From: Cinnamomum chago
Taxonomy: Eukaryota; Streptophyta; Magnoliopsida; Laurales; Lauraceae
DNA: 64,000 bases
NCBI GenBank assembly: GCA_038049695.1
Contig: CP142452.1
Coordinates: forward strand, 50,054,501-50,118,500
Reading direction: 5' to 3'
This document shows positions 23,678 to 35,731 of this stretch, in pieces; the first letter of the stretch is position 1; each line of letters opens with the position of its first letter. The notes under the pieces were generated by a model, which did not search any database, was not told the origin of the DNA, and was given only the letters and a program-made list of their open reading frames with translations. A program made the position numbers and the translations under genes.

Positions 23678-24067
23678 ACGTCGGGCGGGTTCTTGAGTTT
23701 GTCATTTTGTCTTGGGGTTCTTTTATTATTTTGATAATTGTATTGGCCTGTGTTGGCCTCTCATGGGATGTAACTAAAACTTAACTTACTTTCGTGTTAG
23801 TCTCATAACTTGAATTATAATGGGAATGCCATGTTAACTCCTTTCTTTGGATGCTATGTCTTGTTATTATTTTGTCGTAGCAATTAAGGATTTATTGGTG
23901 CTTATCTTGATGTGATTTGTTACACGCTTCCGCATACTTGATCATGTGAGTCAGATTCTGCGTGTCTTTGGGAATCCTCACCGCGGGAACCTGTGGGAAA
24001 ACGTAACAACACCATCATCAACAACTCGTCGCGGGCCCGGGGATCCGTTCCGGGGTCGCGATAGGAC

Positions 24068-24079
24068 TGGTATCAGACC
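24068..24079 (+). promoter_or_regulatory. Primer binding site of gypsy 2, one base mutated
   Basis: TGGTATCAGACC lies four bases after the LTR. The tandem-array version is TGGTATCAGAGC, the initiator tRNA-Met complement, so one base is changed. The leader following it (24080-24141, resuming 26015-26097) matches the array leader. Confidence 0.8.
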
Positions 24080-24141
24080 GGGACATGTTTCAGGCACTTA
24101 AAAGAAACTAGAAAGGTCTTAGGAACGTGGCGAGGATTCGT

Positions 24142-26009
24142 TGTTAGGAATTTTGTAGATTGCAATTTGATGGATGCATTAATCATTCAAGCATCATTTG
24201 ATTTACACACATATGCATGGATTTATAAAAACTTGAAATCTTGATTTACACATGCATTGTTTTTAAGATATTGATTTATGCATGATTTGTTTTTAATCTT
24301 GGATGCATCTGTTTTTGAAAAAGAAGTTTTAGAAATCAAGCAAGCCTATGTTTTAAATCTTTCAAATCTTTTAGGCTTTTTGTGTTTCATGTTCTTTAAC
24401 CCTCTTAGTGTGTTTTAAAACATGATTCCATGCTTGGTTTAATGGCCCTAAAATCCCCTCTTTAAAACCCTTTGAAAATATGTTTTTTAGGGAATTTTTG
24501 GCCCCAGGCCCTGTCGACCCACACCGCGCCCACTGCGGGTCGACCGGGTAAAGAGCCGTTGAGCTATTTTCAAACGGTCAGTTTTATGACCGTTGAAGGG
24601 CATGTCGACCGGGGGTATGGCAGGTCGTCCGGGGAGGCGCAGAAACCCACTTTTTGGGTATAAATACTAGTTCATTCCTTTGCCAAAAGTTGAGGATTTT
24701 TAGACCTTCCTTGAGAGGTTTTGAGGCAATTCAAAGGGGAATGAACTAGGGGATGAAGGGGATCATTAGGAAAGCTAAAGCTTGGATTAAAGAAGTTAAA
24801 TCTCTCCAAGTAAGCTTTACTTTCCTTAATCATATGTTGTCATGCTTTGCTTTATTATTGGTAAAAATTTTGTAGCATGATAAACTATGTTTTGTTGTCT
24901 CCTTCACATGTTTATGTTATGAATTGATTTATTGTTTTGGATGCATCACCATTGATTCAATCCAAGTAGTACTTTAATTGGTAAATCTAAGTAGATCATG
25001 TTAATGAAAGAATCTTTGAAATTATATGTAACATGATTCCTATACTTGGTTGAATCTTTGGTTGTTGTTTTCCATCATAAGAAAATCTCTTTCAAATATA
25101 TCTTATGTTTTGGATTCAACATCTTTTACAAATCATATGTAGTTTTGTTTTAAAGTTTCACAACTTGCTTTGCATTGATAGGAATATCATTTTCAAGTTG
25201 ATTTTATAATTACATATGATTTGTCCCCTTATTTCAATCAAATCTATTTTTATGTTTTATGAGCTACATTGTTGATTTGATTGACATCCCTATGCATCAC
25301 ATGTTTAGAGCTAATTAATTTCTTACAACTTGTGAGCCTTTGATTTTCATATCATTAACAAGTTGATATTTTTAACATGTGACTTGCATTCTTACCTCAA
25401 TCATAAATGTTTTTATGAGCTAAAACTTTCAAAAGCCTTAGGCATACATTTATGAGCTTTCATTTTAAGAATGATTGAGGACATCATACATACACATTGA
25501 GCATTCATCTTTGCATTCATAGTGTGTGTGTATGAATTAGTTTTTCACTTCCATATCTGCCTAATTAAGAGGCATTGTAATGAGCTATAAATTGAATCCC
25601 CATCAAGTGTATTTTAGACACTAATTAGAGAGATAACCAACCATTGGTTGAAGAGGTTATTGCTTAGCCTAAGAAAAGCATAGTGTAATAGGTTGATGTT
25701 GAGCCTTGAAAAACATCATTGTAAAGGTTATTGCTTAGCCTATTGAAAAGCATAAATAGTGGAAATCCGGTGGGTTGTTGGATCACAAGCCGGTAGTGGA
25801 TGTAGGCATTGAGGCCGAACCACTATAAATCCTTGTGTGATGGTGCTTGCTTTGTGGTGAATGTTTTTATTAAGCTTCCGCATTTTATTTGTAATCACCA
25901 CTTGTGACTAGTTTAAGTTAAAGAATTTAAAATTGACTAAAATTGGTCATAATTGAAGCTCACCCTATTCACCCCCCCCCCCTCTAGGGTTCAGATCCCC
26001 AGACATTCA
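24142..26009 (+). mobile_element. Solo LTR, copia/Sirevirus-like, 1868 bp, in the gypsy 2 leader
   Basis: Begins TGTTAGGAATTTTG and ends CCCCAGACATTCA, with TTCGT duplications at 24137-24141 and 26010-26014. It is a plus-strand, more diverged member of the family at 9111 and 35732. TATAAATA lies at 24659-24666, preceded by decayed GTCGACC palindromes (24515-24640). No internal region remains. It separates the gypsy 2 primer site from gag. Confidence 0.92.
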
Positions 26010-26097
26010 TTCGTGAGTTCGATAGATTCGTTCGTATAGGACCTTAGAAATCCTTGTACCATGTTTATTGTGTACTAACTCTTTGTTTAATAGCACT

Positions 26098-29000
26098 ATG
26101 CCTCCAAGAAAAGCTCCAAACCATCATGCTTCAGGCAGTAATCAGAATGAGTCAGACACATCTAATACACCAACAGCTACACAGTTTCAAGAACTAATGC
26201 AAGCTATGATAGCACAACAAAGGCAGGCTAATGAAAACCAAGCCAGATTTCAAGAACAGTTAGCAAAGAAGGATGATGAAATGGCTCAAGCCCAGAGGCA
26301 ACTCTTGGAAGTACTTCAGAACAGGAATGTAGCTCCACCACGCGTGGGTCCGCAGATTGTTATTCAAAATAGGGATCCTGACCCTAATGCACTATTTGAG
26401 AAATTTAGGAAAAGAACACCGAAGGAATTTTCGGGCAATGAGGACCCGTTAGTGGCAGATGATTGGCTAGTCAATACCGAGAAAATCTTAAATGTCTTTA
26501 TGTGCACGGGAATACAGAAGGTCTACCTCACAGCTTCACTATTCTACGGGCTTGCAGATCGTTGGTGGCAAACAGTTAAGGATCCATACGGGCTAATGGC
26601 TGACGAAGAGGCGTGGGCAGCATTCAAGACACAATTTCAAGATAAATATATTCCCTCTCATGTCAAGAGGCAGAAGGCTATTGAATTTCAGCAGCTCAAA
26701 CAAGGCAGCATGACGGTGCTAGACTATGTCACCAAGTTTGAAAGATTGGCTAGATATGCTACCGAGTTGATTGACATGGAACGGAAAAAGATAACGAAGG
26801 TTTTGGAAGGATTGAATCCGATCATCATGAGAGATGTCAAAGGAGTAGTTCCACCAGCTACTTATGATGAGGCAGTCAAGCGGGCATATACGTTTGAAGA
26901 TATTAACAACATGATCGTTCAGGACAGGAAACAGCACTATCAGCAGCAGAATCAGAGGCAACAGCAGAACAAGAAGCCAAGGCAAGAACAAGGTCAAGTG
27001 AGACAGGGTTGTGGACATTGTGGCAAGAATCACGAAACTCATGAATGTCGTAAGGCCATGGATGCCTGTTTCAAATGTGGGGCTATGAATCATGCAATAA
27101 AGGATTGCCCACTACTTCAGAATCAAGGGAACATAAACCAACAACAGAGACAAGCAGCTCCTTAGAATCAAGCAGTAGTTCAGAATCAAGTTAGACCACC
27201 TCAGCAGCAGCAGCAGCAGGCTAAGCAACCAGCACAGAATCTGAATACTCGTCCTCCACAACAGAACAAACATGGCCAAGGAAGGCAGAACCAAGTACCA
27301 AATAGACTACAAATGCATGGACATTTATATTATCTCAACCGTTCAGATGCTGAAGCTGCAGGAGACGTGGTAGAAGGTAAACTCCTTGTCTGTGGGGTAG
27401 AAGCCCAGATTTTATTTGATCCTGGATCCACACATTCCTTTTCATCTCCTAGTTTTCCTAAGATGATTGATGCACCATGTAGTGAATTGGATTACATTCT
27501 AGTAGTGACCACTCCAGTAGGGAAACAAGTTGTGTGTAGAACCTATTACCCTAGCTGTACAGTTTTGTTAGGAGATGTTAATTTACCGGCCAACCTCATT
27601 GTTTTGGACATGCATGATTTTGATGTCATTTTAGGCATGGATTGGTTAGAAGCATATCATGCCACCATGGATTGTTTTAGTAAAACCATAGCATTCAGAT
27701 TCCAAGGACCACAGGCAGAATTGAAATTTCAGGGGAACAGGAGAAAAACTCAGGCAGGGTTTATTTCAGTTTTGAAGGCAACCAGATTAGTTCAGAGTGG
27801 ATGTCAGGCATTTATTGCGTTTATCACGGAGGATAAACAGTCCCAAGGGGTGGAGGATATCCTTATTGTGTGTGAATTTTTGGATGTTTTTCCAGAAGAA
27901 ATCCCGGGTTTACCACCAATCATAGAAGTTGAGTTCACAATTGAGCTCCTACCAGGGACGGCTCCGATCTCGATTGCACCATACAGGATGACTCCAGCAG
28001 AAATGGGTGAGTTAAAGCTCCAATTGCATGATTTGTTGAGCAAAGGCTTTATTAGGCCAAGTGTCTCACCGTGGGGAGCACCGGTGTTGTTTGTGAAAAA
28101 GAAGGATGGGAGTTTGAGAATGTGCATTGACTACAGGAAGTTGAACCATGTGACTGTGAAAAACAAGTATCCATTGCCAAGGATAGACGAATTATTTGAT
28201 CAATTGCAAGGAGCAGCCTATTTTTCCAAGATAGACTTGAGGTCAGAGTACCATCAGTTGAGAGTTAGAGACTCAGATGTTCAGAAGACAGCCTTTAGAA
28301 CAAGATATGGGCACTATGAGTTCTTAGTGATGCCCTTTGGTTTGACAAATGCACCCGCAGTCTTTATGGCTCTTATGAACAAAGTCTTCGCACCCTATTT
28401 GGATCACTCCACAGTAGTATTTATTGATGATGTCCTTGTGTATTCCAAGAGTAAGAAGGAGCATGAAGAACATTTGAGGACAGCGTTGCAGCTTTTGAGG
28501 GACAACCAACTATATGCAAAACTCAGTAACTGCGAATTCTGGTTAGAGCAAGTTGCTTTTCTAGGCCACATCATCTCCAGAGAAGGTTTAGCAGTTGATC
28601 CAGCCAAGATAGAGGCAGTTGTTAATTGGGTAAGGCCAAACAGTGTGACAGAAATTAGAAGCTTTTTGGGGTTAGCAGGCTATTACAGAAGATTTGTCCA
28701 AGGTTTTTCGTCCATTGCAGCACCGTTGACAAAATTGACTAGGAAGAATGTCCCATTTGTTTGGACCGAACAGTGTGAAACAAGTTTTCAAGAGTTGAAA
28801 GGAAGGTTAACCACAACCCCAATCCTTACGTTACCCTCGAGCAACGGCGGATTTATTGTTTACACAGATGCTTCGAATGTGGGACTAGGTTGTGTATTGA
28901 TGCAAGATGGCAAGGTGATTGCTTATGGCTCGAGACAGTTGAAGGACCATGAAAAGAACTATGCAACTCATGATTTGGAATTGGCAGTAGTTGTTTTTGC

Positions 29001-30739
29001 TTTGAAGATGTGGAGACACTATCTCTACGGAGAGAAATTTGAGGTCCATTCAGATCACCGAAGTTTACAATATTTGTTTTCGCAGAAGGACTTAAATATG
29101 AGGCAGAGATGGTGGATGGAGTATATCAAAGATTATGACTTTCCAATCAAGTATTATCCAGGCAAAGTGAATGTTGTAGCTGATGCATTGAGCAGAAAAT
29201 CAGTGGTTATGGCCAGTTTGAGAGGAATGAGTGTCTTACAGTAGTTTGAAGAGTTAGGTGTAGAAGTGCAAACCCTGAAATTGGGTGCGATGTTAGCAAA
29301 CATGACAGTATCAGAACCTACATTCATCCAGAAGATCAAGGAAAGTCAGTTGCAAGACCCAGACTTGGCTAGGATAGTAGAGGTTATTACAGAACGTCCA
29401 GATTTCAAGTTGGTGAATGGGATATTGTATTTCCGTGACTGGTTGTGTGTGCCAAATGTAGATGATTTGAAAAGTGAAATAATGAATGAAACTCACAGCA
29501 CGAGATATTCTATGCATCCGGGTAGCACGAAGATGTACCACAATTTGAAGAATAGATTTTGGTGGAACAACATGAAGAGAGAGATAGCAGCTTTTGTGTC
29601 TCATTGTCTTACTTGTCAGTTGATTAAGGCGGAGCATCAGAAGCCCCCAGGTTTGTTACAGCCGTTGGAGATTCCGGAGTGGAAATGGGAGCACATCACC
29701 ATGGATTTCGTTTTCGGTTTGCCGAATACCAAGAAGGGAAATAATGCAATTTGGATTATTGTAGATCGTCTGACAAAGTCTGCTCACTTCATTCCGATGA
29801 AGAATGATGCATATGTCACCACTTGTTGATGGAATTGTTAGTAAACATGGCCAGCCCGTCTCCATTACTTCAGACAGAGACAGTAGGTTTGTTTCAAAGT
29901 TTTGGAAAACTCTTCATGAGTTGATGGGTACCAAACTCCAGTTCAGTACAGCTTATCATCCTCAGACCGATGGTCAGTCAGAAAGGACGATACAGACTCT
30001 CGAAGACATGTTGCGTGCTTGTGTATTGGATTTCAAGGTTCAGTGGGATGAGTGCTTACCGCTTTGTGAATTTGCTTATAACAATAGTTACCACTCTAGC
30101 ATCGGTATGGCACCTTTCGAGGCACTTTATGGTAGAAGATGCAGAACTCCGGTTTCCTGGGAAGAAGTCGGTGAACGTAGTTTTCATGGACCGACGATAG
30201 TTGGAGAGACAAGTGACAAGGTCAAGCTGATTCAGGAACGTTTGAAGATCGCCCGAAGTAGGCAGAAGAGTTATGCAGATACTCGCAGAAGAGAATTGCA
30301 GTTTCAAGTGGGTGACAAAGTGTTTTTGAAGATCTCACCAGTTAGAGGGACTTTGAGATTCGGACAGAAGGGCAAATTGTCTAGAAGGTTTAATGGTTCG
30401 TATGAGATTTTGAGCAAGATTGGAGATGTTGCTTATAGGCTTGCGCTACCACCGGAACTCTCCGGGGTGCACAATGTATTTCATGTTTCTATGCTCAAGA
30501 AATATGTTTCTAGCCCTTCACATACACTACAACACGAACCTTTGGAAATTCGAGAAGATGCCTCGTATGTGGAAAGGCCGACCAAGATCATCGACACCAA
30601 AGAACAAGAATTGAGAAATCAGACTATTCATTGGGTCAAGGTACTTTGGTAAACTCACGAGCCAGAAGAAGCCACCTGGGAATTGAGAGAGCAAGTGCAG
30701 AGGAAGTATCCACAACTTTTACCAGAGGTAATTGTTTGA
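26098..30739 (+). pseudogene. Gypsy 2 gag-pol, disrupted
   Basis: The start [10 protein letters not shown] at 26098 matches the array copies. The domains are gag with two zinc knuckles, protease [10 protein letters not shown], reverse transcriptase with FIDDVLVYS, RNase H with [10 protein letters not shown], integrase zinc region and core ([17 protein letters not shown] present) and part of the C-terminal chromodomain-like tail. Defects are CAG-to-TAG at 27163-27165 (end of gag), CAG-to-TAG at 29242-29244 (after RNase H), two deletions of 8 and 12 bp near 29803-29829 that shift the integrase frame, and a G-to-T stop at 30650-30652 near the C-terminus. The GYHQL of the reverse transcriptase is EYHQL here. 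The original stop is at 30737-30739. It cannot give a full polyprotein. Confidence 0.93.
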
Positions 30740-30763
30740 TTTATTTGGTGGACCAAATATCCT

Positions 30764-30776
30764 AAGAGGTGGAGGA
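30764..30776 (+). promoter_or_regulatory. Polypurine tract of gypsy 2
   Basis: AAGAGGTGGAGGA abuts the 3' LTR at 30777. It is the plus-strand priming site. The array version is AAGGGGTGGAGGA. Confidence 0.85.
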
Positions 30777-33700
30777 TGTTAGACCCCAACCCAGACCAAT
30801 TCGATTAGTGTGCGATTAGTGTGTGTTTAGCTCTAAGTGGGTTTAGTTGTCGTTGGATTAGAAGTAATTAGTTTTAGTCTTGGACATAGCTTTGGGGAAT
30901 TTTGAGAACGTTTAGTACTAGTCAGACACACTCAGGAAGGCCTGAGTGCACGTGTAAGCTTGGGAGGATCGTATCGATTTCCGTGTATTGTGATTTTGAA
31001 TTCAATTGAATGATTTTTACTATGTGTTACAACTTTTGTTTTCAGCCCATTCATGTTTGAAGCCCAAAAACCCAAGTTCTGGCCCAAAAAGGGTAAAGTG
31101 GTCTTTTATGCACAAATCTGGACACAATTTTCGAGATCTCAAAACTATGTCAAAAGTATACTTTTTGGAAACTAGATATTTCGAGGATCGTTTTATCCTT
31201 CTTCGTCAAAGTCATTCGTGGCCCACAAGATCATGTTTTTGTCATTTCAAGGTTCAAGATCATTGGGCCCCATTTGTTAAGGGTCTGTTTGGGAAGGGGG
31301 GGAAAATGGGGGGGAGGAAAAAAAGGGGGGAAAGTGGAGGGAAAGTGCTTTTGGGGGGTGTTTGGGAAGCGGGGAGGGAAAATGGGTGGGAGGAAAATGG
31401 AGGGAAAAAAACACCTTTTTGCCTCAAAAATTTTCCCCCCAAAACAAGGGGGAAAATGAGTGGAAAGTGAGGAGAGAGGGAAGAAATGACTAAAATGCCC
31501 TTTTACTTTATTTGAATTTTTTTCAAGAGCAAGGGTAAAATAGTCTTTTTTTCTGTACCTCACTAAAAACAAAATTATACTTTTTCACTTTCCTTCCCCT
31601 TACTTTTTTACTTCCCAAACAAGAGGAGGGAAAATTAATTTTTCCTCCCCTCCCCTTCATTTTACTTCCCCCTCAAATTTTCCCTCCCCTCCCCTCCCCT
31701 CCTCCCTTCCCAAACGGACCCTAAGGTTTTGAGCCTAACCCTCATCTTTTTCATTCACTATCCCCAAAATCCTGCAACTTTCTTAACCTAGGGCTAAAAA
31801 TCCCTTTTTCCCTTCCACTTCATTCCTCTTGCATGTTCTAGCTAGAGATCTCCAAATAAAATTCCAAGACCATCATCTTCTTCCTCTCCTTGCAAGCTTT
31901 CTATTGGTACAAATTTCTGGGAATTTCTTGTGGGATAAGCTCTTCATTTTCTTCATCTCTTCTTGTTTGGCCATTTCTAGGTAAGAGCTTCAACCCATAT
32001 TTTTCATAAAGTCTTTTTGGTTCTTAAAGACCTTGTTTTTCATATTGCAAACCCTTTTGTGAAAATGGGTTCCTTGTTTCCACTTTTGTTGAGTTTTGAA
32101 TGGTTTTCCATGGGATTCTTGTAGTGTTCGCTTAGCTCTTGAGTAAGAGTGCTTGAAGAGGAGTGTTTAGCATTTGGGCAAGGCAAGTAATCTCTATAGG
32201 CTCAATGTTGCATGTGTATTTTTGATTTCATGGTTGTTCTAGAAATTGTGCATATAAACTTGTTTATAAACTTCATGATCTTGTTTTCATTGGATTGGAT
32301 GTTTGAAATGGTGAAAATGAACCCTTGGTGAGCATGAAGGCTCAAGGGATTGTATGTGGCTTAAGGATGAGAAGAAGGAGAGAAATGTATTGGAAGTTGT
32401 ACAAGAGAAAGGGTTTTTCTGCACTCGGCGAGCACATGCAGAAGCTTGTCCGCTCGAGCGACCAAGCCACTACTTGATTCGGACGCAGACAGAGAGCTGT
32501 CCGCTCGAGCGACCTTATTGTCCGCTCAAACGAACTGCCCACTGTCTAATCTGGAGCAAGACAGAGAGTTGTCCGCCCGAGCGATCTTATTGTCCGCTCG
32601 AGAGAAGTGTCAATTCCTTACAAGTTCCGCTCGAGCGAACCTGCCAGATGCAAGTAAAAGAATTGTTTCATTTGTGTATTTTCTTAAAGGTTGAAAAACT
32701 GGACTATGTTAAGGGTTTTGACTTGACATTGTGTAAATGGAACATCAAAATGCAACCCAACTTCGGGGACACCAATTCTTGTATATTCCGACATTTGGGG
32801 TCCCAATTACACAAAGGTCAATTAGTAGCCTTAACACATGCTTGTCAGATTTCGTATTTTGAATTTCTGTGTTGGTACGATAAGTACCATCGTGTACTTT
32901 TTCTGGATTTCAAGTATAAGCTCGTTTTGAAGAATTGTTTCAAGAAAAAAAAGGGATCACTTCCTAAGCGTGTTATGCATATTAATTATGCCTTTTGCTA
33001 GTCGTGTTCATCGTGTTTTGATAAGTGACTTCCCCTTTTTATCTCGGCATGTTTTGATAGTGTTTCGCGTATTTTGTGCATTCATGAATTAAGTGAACAC
33101 CACTGAGCTTGGACTGCCCTTTCAGTTTGATCCACTATCTGGGGTACCTTAAACATGTGGACTGTCTGCAGACTAGTCGTGTATTTTATTACACATCGTG
33201 CGTGTCCGGTTCCGCGGCCGGAATCCCCTTATATGTGGGAATCGTGTCGTGATTATATTATGTATATCGTTCTTGTCGTGCGTGCTTGCTCTTTTCATTA
33301 TATATACGATAGAGAAAGGATGGGCTCTTTGTGGAATGTAACTATTCATGATATTATAAGTATGCATGTTAGCCTTACTCGTATTTTGAAATGTATCTTA
33401 GTCTTGTAACTGTTTACAATCCAGCAAAATGTCTTTATATGTTCTTTAAAGGTTTACTAATTTATGTTCATACCTAAATTGATTACCTGCCAAACCGTTC
33501 TGTTTGACTCTTGTTGTTGGTGCTCAGGTGCAGGAGACGTTGCCTTTGAGGAGGAGCGTCCGGAGGAGGCTTTTCAGCCAACCCCAGTTAGAGAGTGGCA
33601 GCCCGACAATGTCAACTAGACGTCGGGTGGGTTCTTGAGTTCGTCATTTTGTCTTGGGGTTCTTTTATTATTTTGAGAATTGTATTGGCCGGTGTTGGCC

Positions 33701-34005
33701 TCTCATGGGATGTAACTAAAACTTAACTTACTTTCATGTTAGTCTCATAACTTGAATTATAATGGGAATGCCATGTTAACTCCTTTCTTTGGATGCTATG
33801 TCTTGTTATTATTTTGTCCTAGCACTTAAGGATTTATTGGTGCTTATCTTGATGTGATTTACTACACGCTTCCGCATACTTGATCGTGTGAGTCAGATTC
33901 TGCGTGTCTTTGGGAATCCTCACCGCGGGAACCTGTGGGAAAACATAAAAACACCATCATCAACAACTCGTCGCAGGCCCGGGGATCCGTTCCGGGGTCC
34001 CAACA
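30777..34005 (+). repeat. Gypsy 2 3' LTR (3229 bp including a 441-bp MITE)
   Basis: Starts TGTTAGACCCCAACCC and ends GGGGTCCCAACA, a decayed form of GGGGTCGCGACA. It is immediately followed by the CACAA duplication. Without the MITE and its duplicated TAA it is about 2785 bp, matching the 5' LTR. It has donor-like GTAAGA at 31981, palindromes at 32448-32640 and the exon-like block at 33528-33619. Confidence 0.93.
31281..31721 (+). mobile_element. Harbinger/Tourist-type MITE, 441 bp
   Basis: The terminal inverted repeats are GGGTCTGTTTGGGAAG at the left and, reverse-complemented, GGGTCCGTTTGGGAAG at the right, with one mismatch in 16. Flanking TAA is duplicated at 31278-31280 and 31722-31724. 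A TAA target and GGG..TGTTTGG ends are typical of PIF/Harbinger MITEs. The 5' LTR lacks the insertion, so it arrived after gypsy 2. The left half is purine-rich and the right half pyrimidine-rich. A second copy of the terminal motif (gtgtttgggaagcgggg, near 31358) shows internal duplication. There is no transposase. Confidence 0.9.
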
Positions 34006-34063
34006 CACAATACAAGGCATTTTTAGCTTTAGCATTTTGATTTGTCCTATCTTTCTCTCCTTG
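34006..34063 (-). pseudogene. Copia B gag fragment beyond gypsy 2
   Basis: Starts with the right CACAA duplication of gypsy 2. On the minus strand it matches copia A 5343-5405 (gctaaagctaaaaat, gagagaaaga). It is cut at 34063 by the next gypsy LTR. CCTTG (34059-34063) is the expected left target duplication of that LTR. Confidence 0.85.
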
Positions 34064-35731
34064 TGTGAGAACCCGACCCCTAATTTCCTGTATTAGTGTT
34101 GTTTTATTTGTGGATTAGTTTCTTTTAGTGGGATTAGTGTTTGTTGGGTTGAGTTTGTGAGCTAGAATGGTTTTTCACTAGTTTTGGGGAGTTTTGAGTG
34201 CCTTTGTGATTAGTGGGACCCTTTGGGGGTTCTTTTAGTGACCTTGCCGTGATTGGGAGATTATTTGAATTTCCGATAATTCTTGTTTTAGCCTCATTTG
34301 ACTTATTTTGTTATTCTCTACAACTTTCGTGTTGACTTCGTCCCCGTTCGAGACCCCAAAACCCTACTTTCCTAATGTTAGGGGCAAAACAGTATTTTCA
34401 CACCAAATTTGGACCCAAATTTTGAGATCCCAAAACCATGCCAAAATTATACTTTTTGAAAACTAGATTTTATGAGAAACATTTTCCTCTTCTTCGTCGA
34501 TCGTATCCAAGGCCCAGAAATTGATGTTTTACCCTTGGCAAGTCTTAAGTGTGGTGGGGCCCACACCCACCCATTATAAAAAGATAACTCTCCCCTCTTC
34601 TCCCTCATTTGTTACAGCCCAAAGGGGAAGCTCTGCAACTGAGCCTCCCCTCCCTTTTCTTCTTGTTTTCTCCTCCCCATTCATGGAGGGAAACCCTTGC
34701 CATTTGAAAACCCAACCATGCCATCTTCTTTCCCCATCTCTCTAGCTTCCCATGGATGCCATTATTGTGCAAAACCAAGGTGGGCAGCCCCTATTTCAAG
34801 CTTCTTCTTGTTGATTGATGGCCCTAGAGGTAAGGACTTCTTTCCATCTTCTATTGTTGAGCTATGGTTTTCCCTTAAGTTCTATTTCCTAGTTTGGTTT
34901 GAGCCCATTCCTTGTCGTTCTTGATTTGCCATTTTAGGGCTCTAAATGGGTTTGTTTTTGGGGGTTTTTGGCTATGCTTGTAGGGTTGCTTGAGAATGTT
35001 TGGAGAGCTTGATTAGCTAATTGGAACCCAAGGCAAGTGGATGAATGGATGGTTTGAATGTCATCAAGTTTTATGAGAAAATCCTAAATTTTGTTACTTG
35101 TTCTTGATAATTTGATACATGTTTCCACATATGCTTCTTGCCACATTTTTATTGATTTCGAAAATGCATATTAATGGGTCTTTCCCTCTTGTTAAATCCC
35201 TTGGAAAGGTATGCATTTTATTTGGTCAAAGTTGTTCATGTGGTTTTATAGAAATGTGGTTGATTTTATCGTTTTTCCATACATGCTTATTTATTACTTT
35301 AACTTGAAATGAATGCTCATGAAGAGCCTTGATAGTGCATTTATTGTCATAGAGATGTATTGGTTCATAGCATTTAATTTTCCCTTGTTTTATCTCAAAT
35401 GTATTCTTGTGTGTAGTGGTTTCCTCCCTTCTATTCATTGTATTTGAATATGATATTGTTAAAGGAGGTTAGTATGGATGTTGTTGGAAAAAAAATTATG
35501 TTGATTTGGATGAAGTTTTGAGCCCCTCTTGTGGTGTATATAAAGGGGTTAAAAGGAGATTGTAGAAGGAAGAGATAGAGATGAGTTGAACTACCCCGGA
35601 ATCAGTTTCTGGACAGTTCGCTCGAGCGAACATGACACTTCGCTCGAGCGAAGTGTCCAGAAAAAGGGTTCGGAGCATTCTAGTAGCTTGGTCGCTCGAG
35701 CGGACATCCCAGAATTCGTTCCAGAGAGTCG
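34064..35731 (+). repeat. Third gypsy LTR family member, 5' 1668 bp only
   Basis: Starts TGTGAGAACCCGACCCC, the equivalent of TGTTAGACCCCGACCC. It keeps the conserved block at 34440-34510, the donor-like GTAAGG at 34830 and three CGCTCGAGCG palindromes at 35619-35704. TATAAAAAG at 34575-34583, followed by a pyrimidine-rich stretch, is the clearest TATA box in the early part of any gypsy LTR here. It is broken at 35731 by the LARD element; the rest must lie beyond the window. Confidence 0.85.
34575..34583 (+). promoter_or_regulatory. TATA box candidate in early part of gypsy LTR
   Basis: TATAAAAAG lies 511 bp from the LTR start and is followed about 25 bp later by ctcccctcttctccctc. If used, transcription would begin about 250 bp upstream of the donor-like GTAAGG at 34830. 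The tandem LTRs lack a clear TATA here and have one at 43166 instead. Confidence 0.4.

Larger units (their letters stand above)
21282..24063 (+). repeat. Gypsy 2 5' LTR (2782 bp)
   Basis: Starts TGTTAGACCCCGACCC and ends GGGGTCGCGATA, with the usual terminal CA changed to TA. It carries the donor-like GTAAGA at 22021, the gctcgagc palindrome cluster at 22486-22695, a TATATATA-like tract near 23351 and the exon-like block at 23586-23677. Compared with the 3' LTR it lacks 20 bp (between two gcccaaaaa direct repeats near 21570) but retains a palindrome segment near 22636-22651 that the 3' LTR lacks. Confidence 0.93.
21282..34005 (+). mobile_element. Gypsy 2: full-length Ty3/gypsy, Tekay-like
   Basis: LTRs at 21282-24063 and 30777-34005, primer site, degenerate gag-pol and polypurine tract, with CACAA duplications at 21277-21281 and 34006-34010. 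It is inserted in the gag of copia B. Its own interruptions are a solo LTR (24142-26009) and a MITE in the 3' LTR (31281-31721). It belongs to the same broad family as the tandem array at 40909, with gag-pol clearly alignable throughout. Confidence 0.95.

Noticed and set aside
31231-31572. 113-codon minus-strand frame rich in Pro, Phe and Ser, and plus-strand Gly/Lys-rich frames in the same place
   Set aside because: They arise from the homopurine/homopyrimidine composition of the MITE and have no family resemblance.
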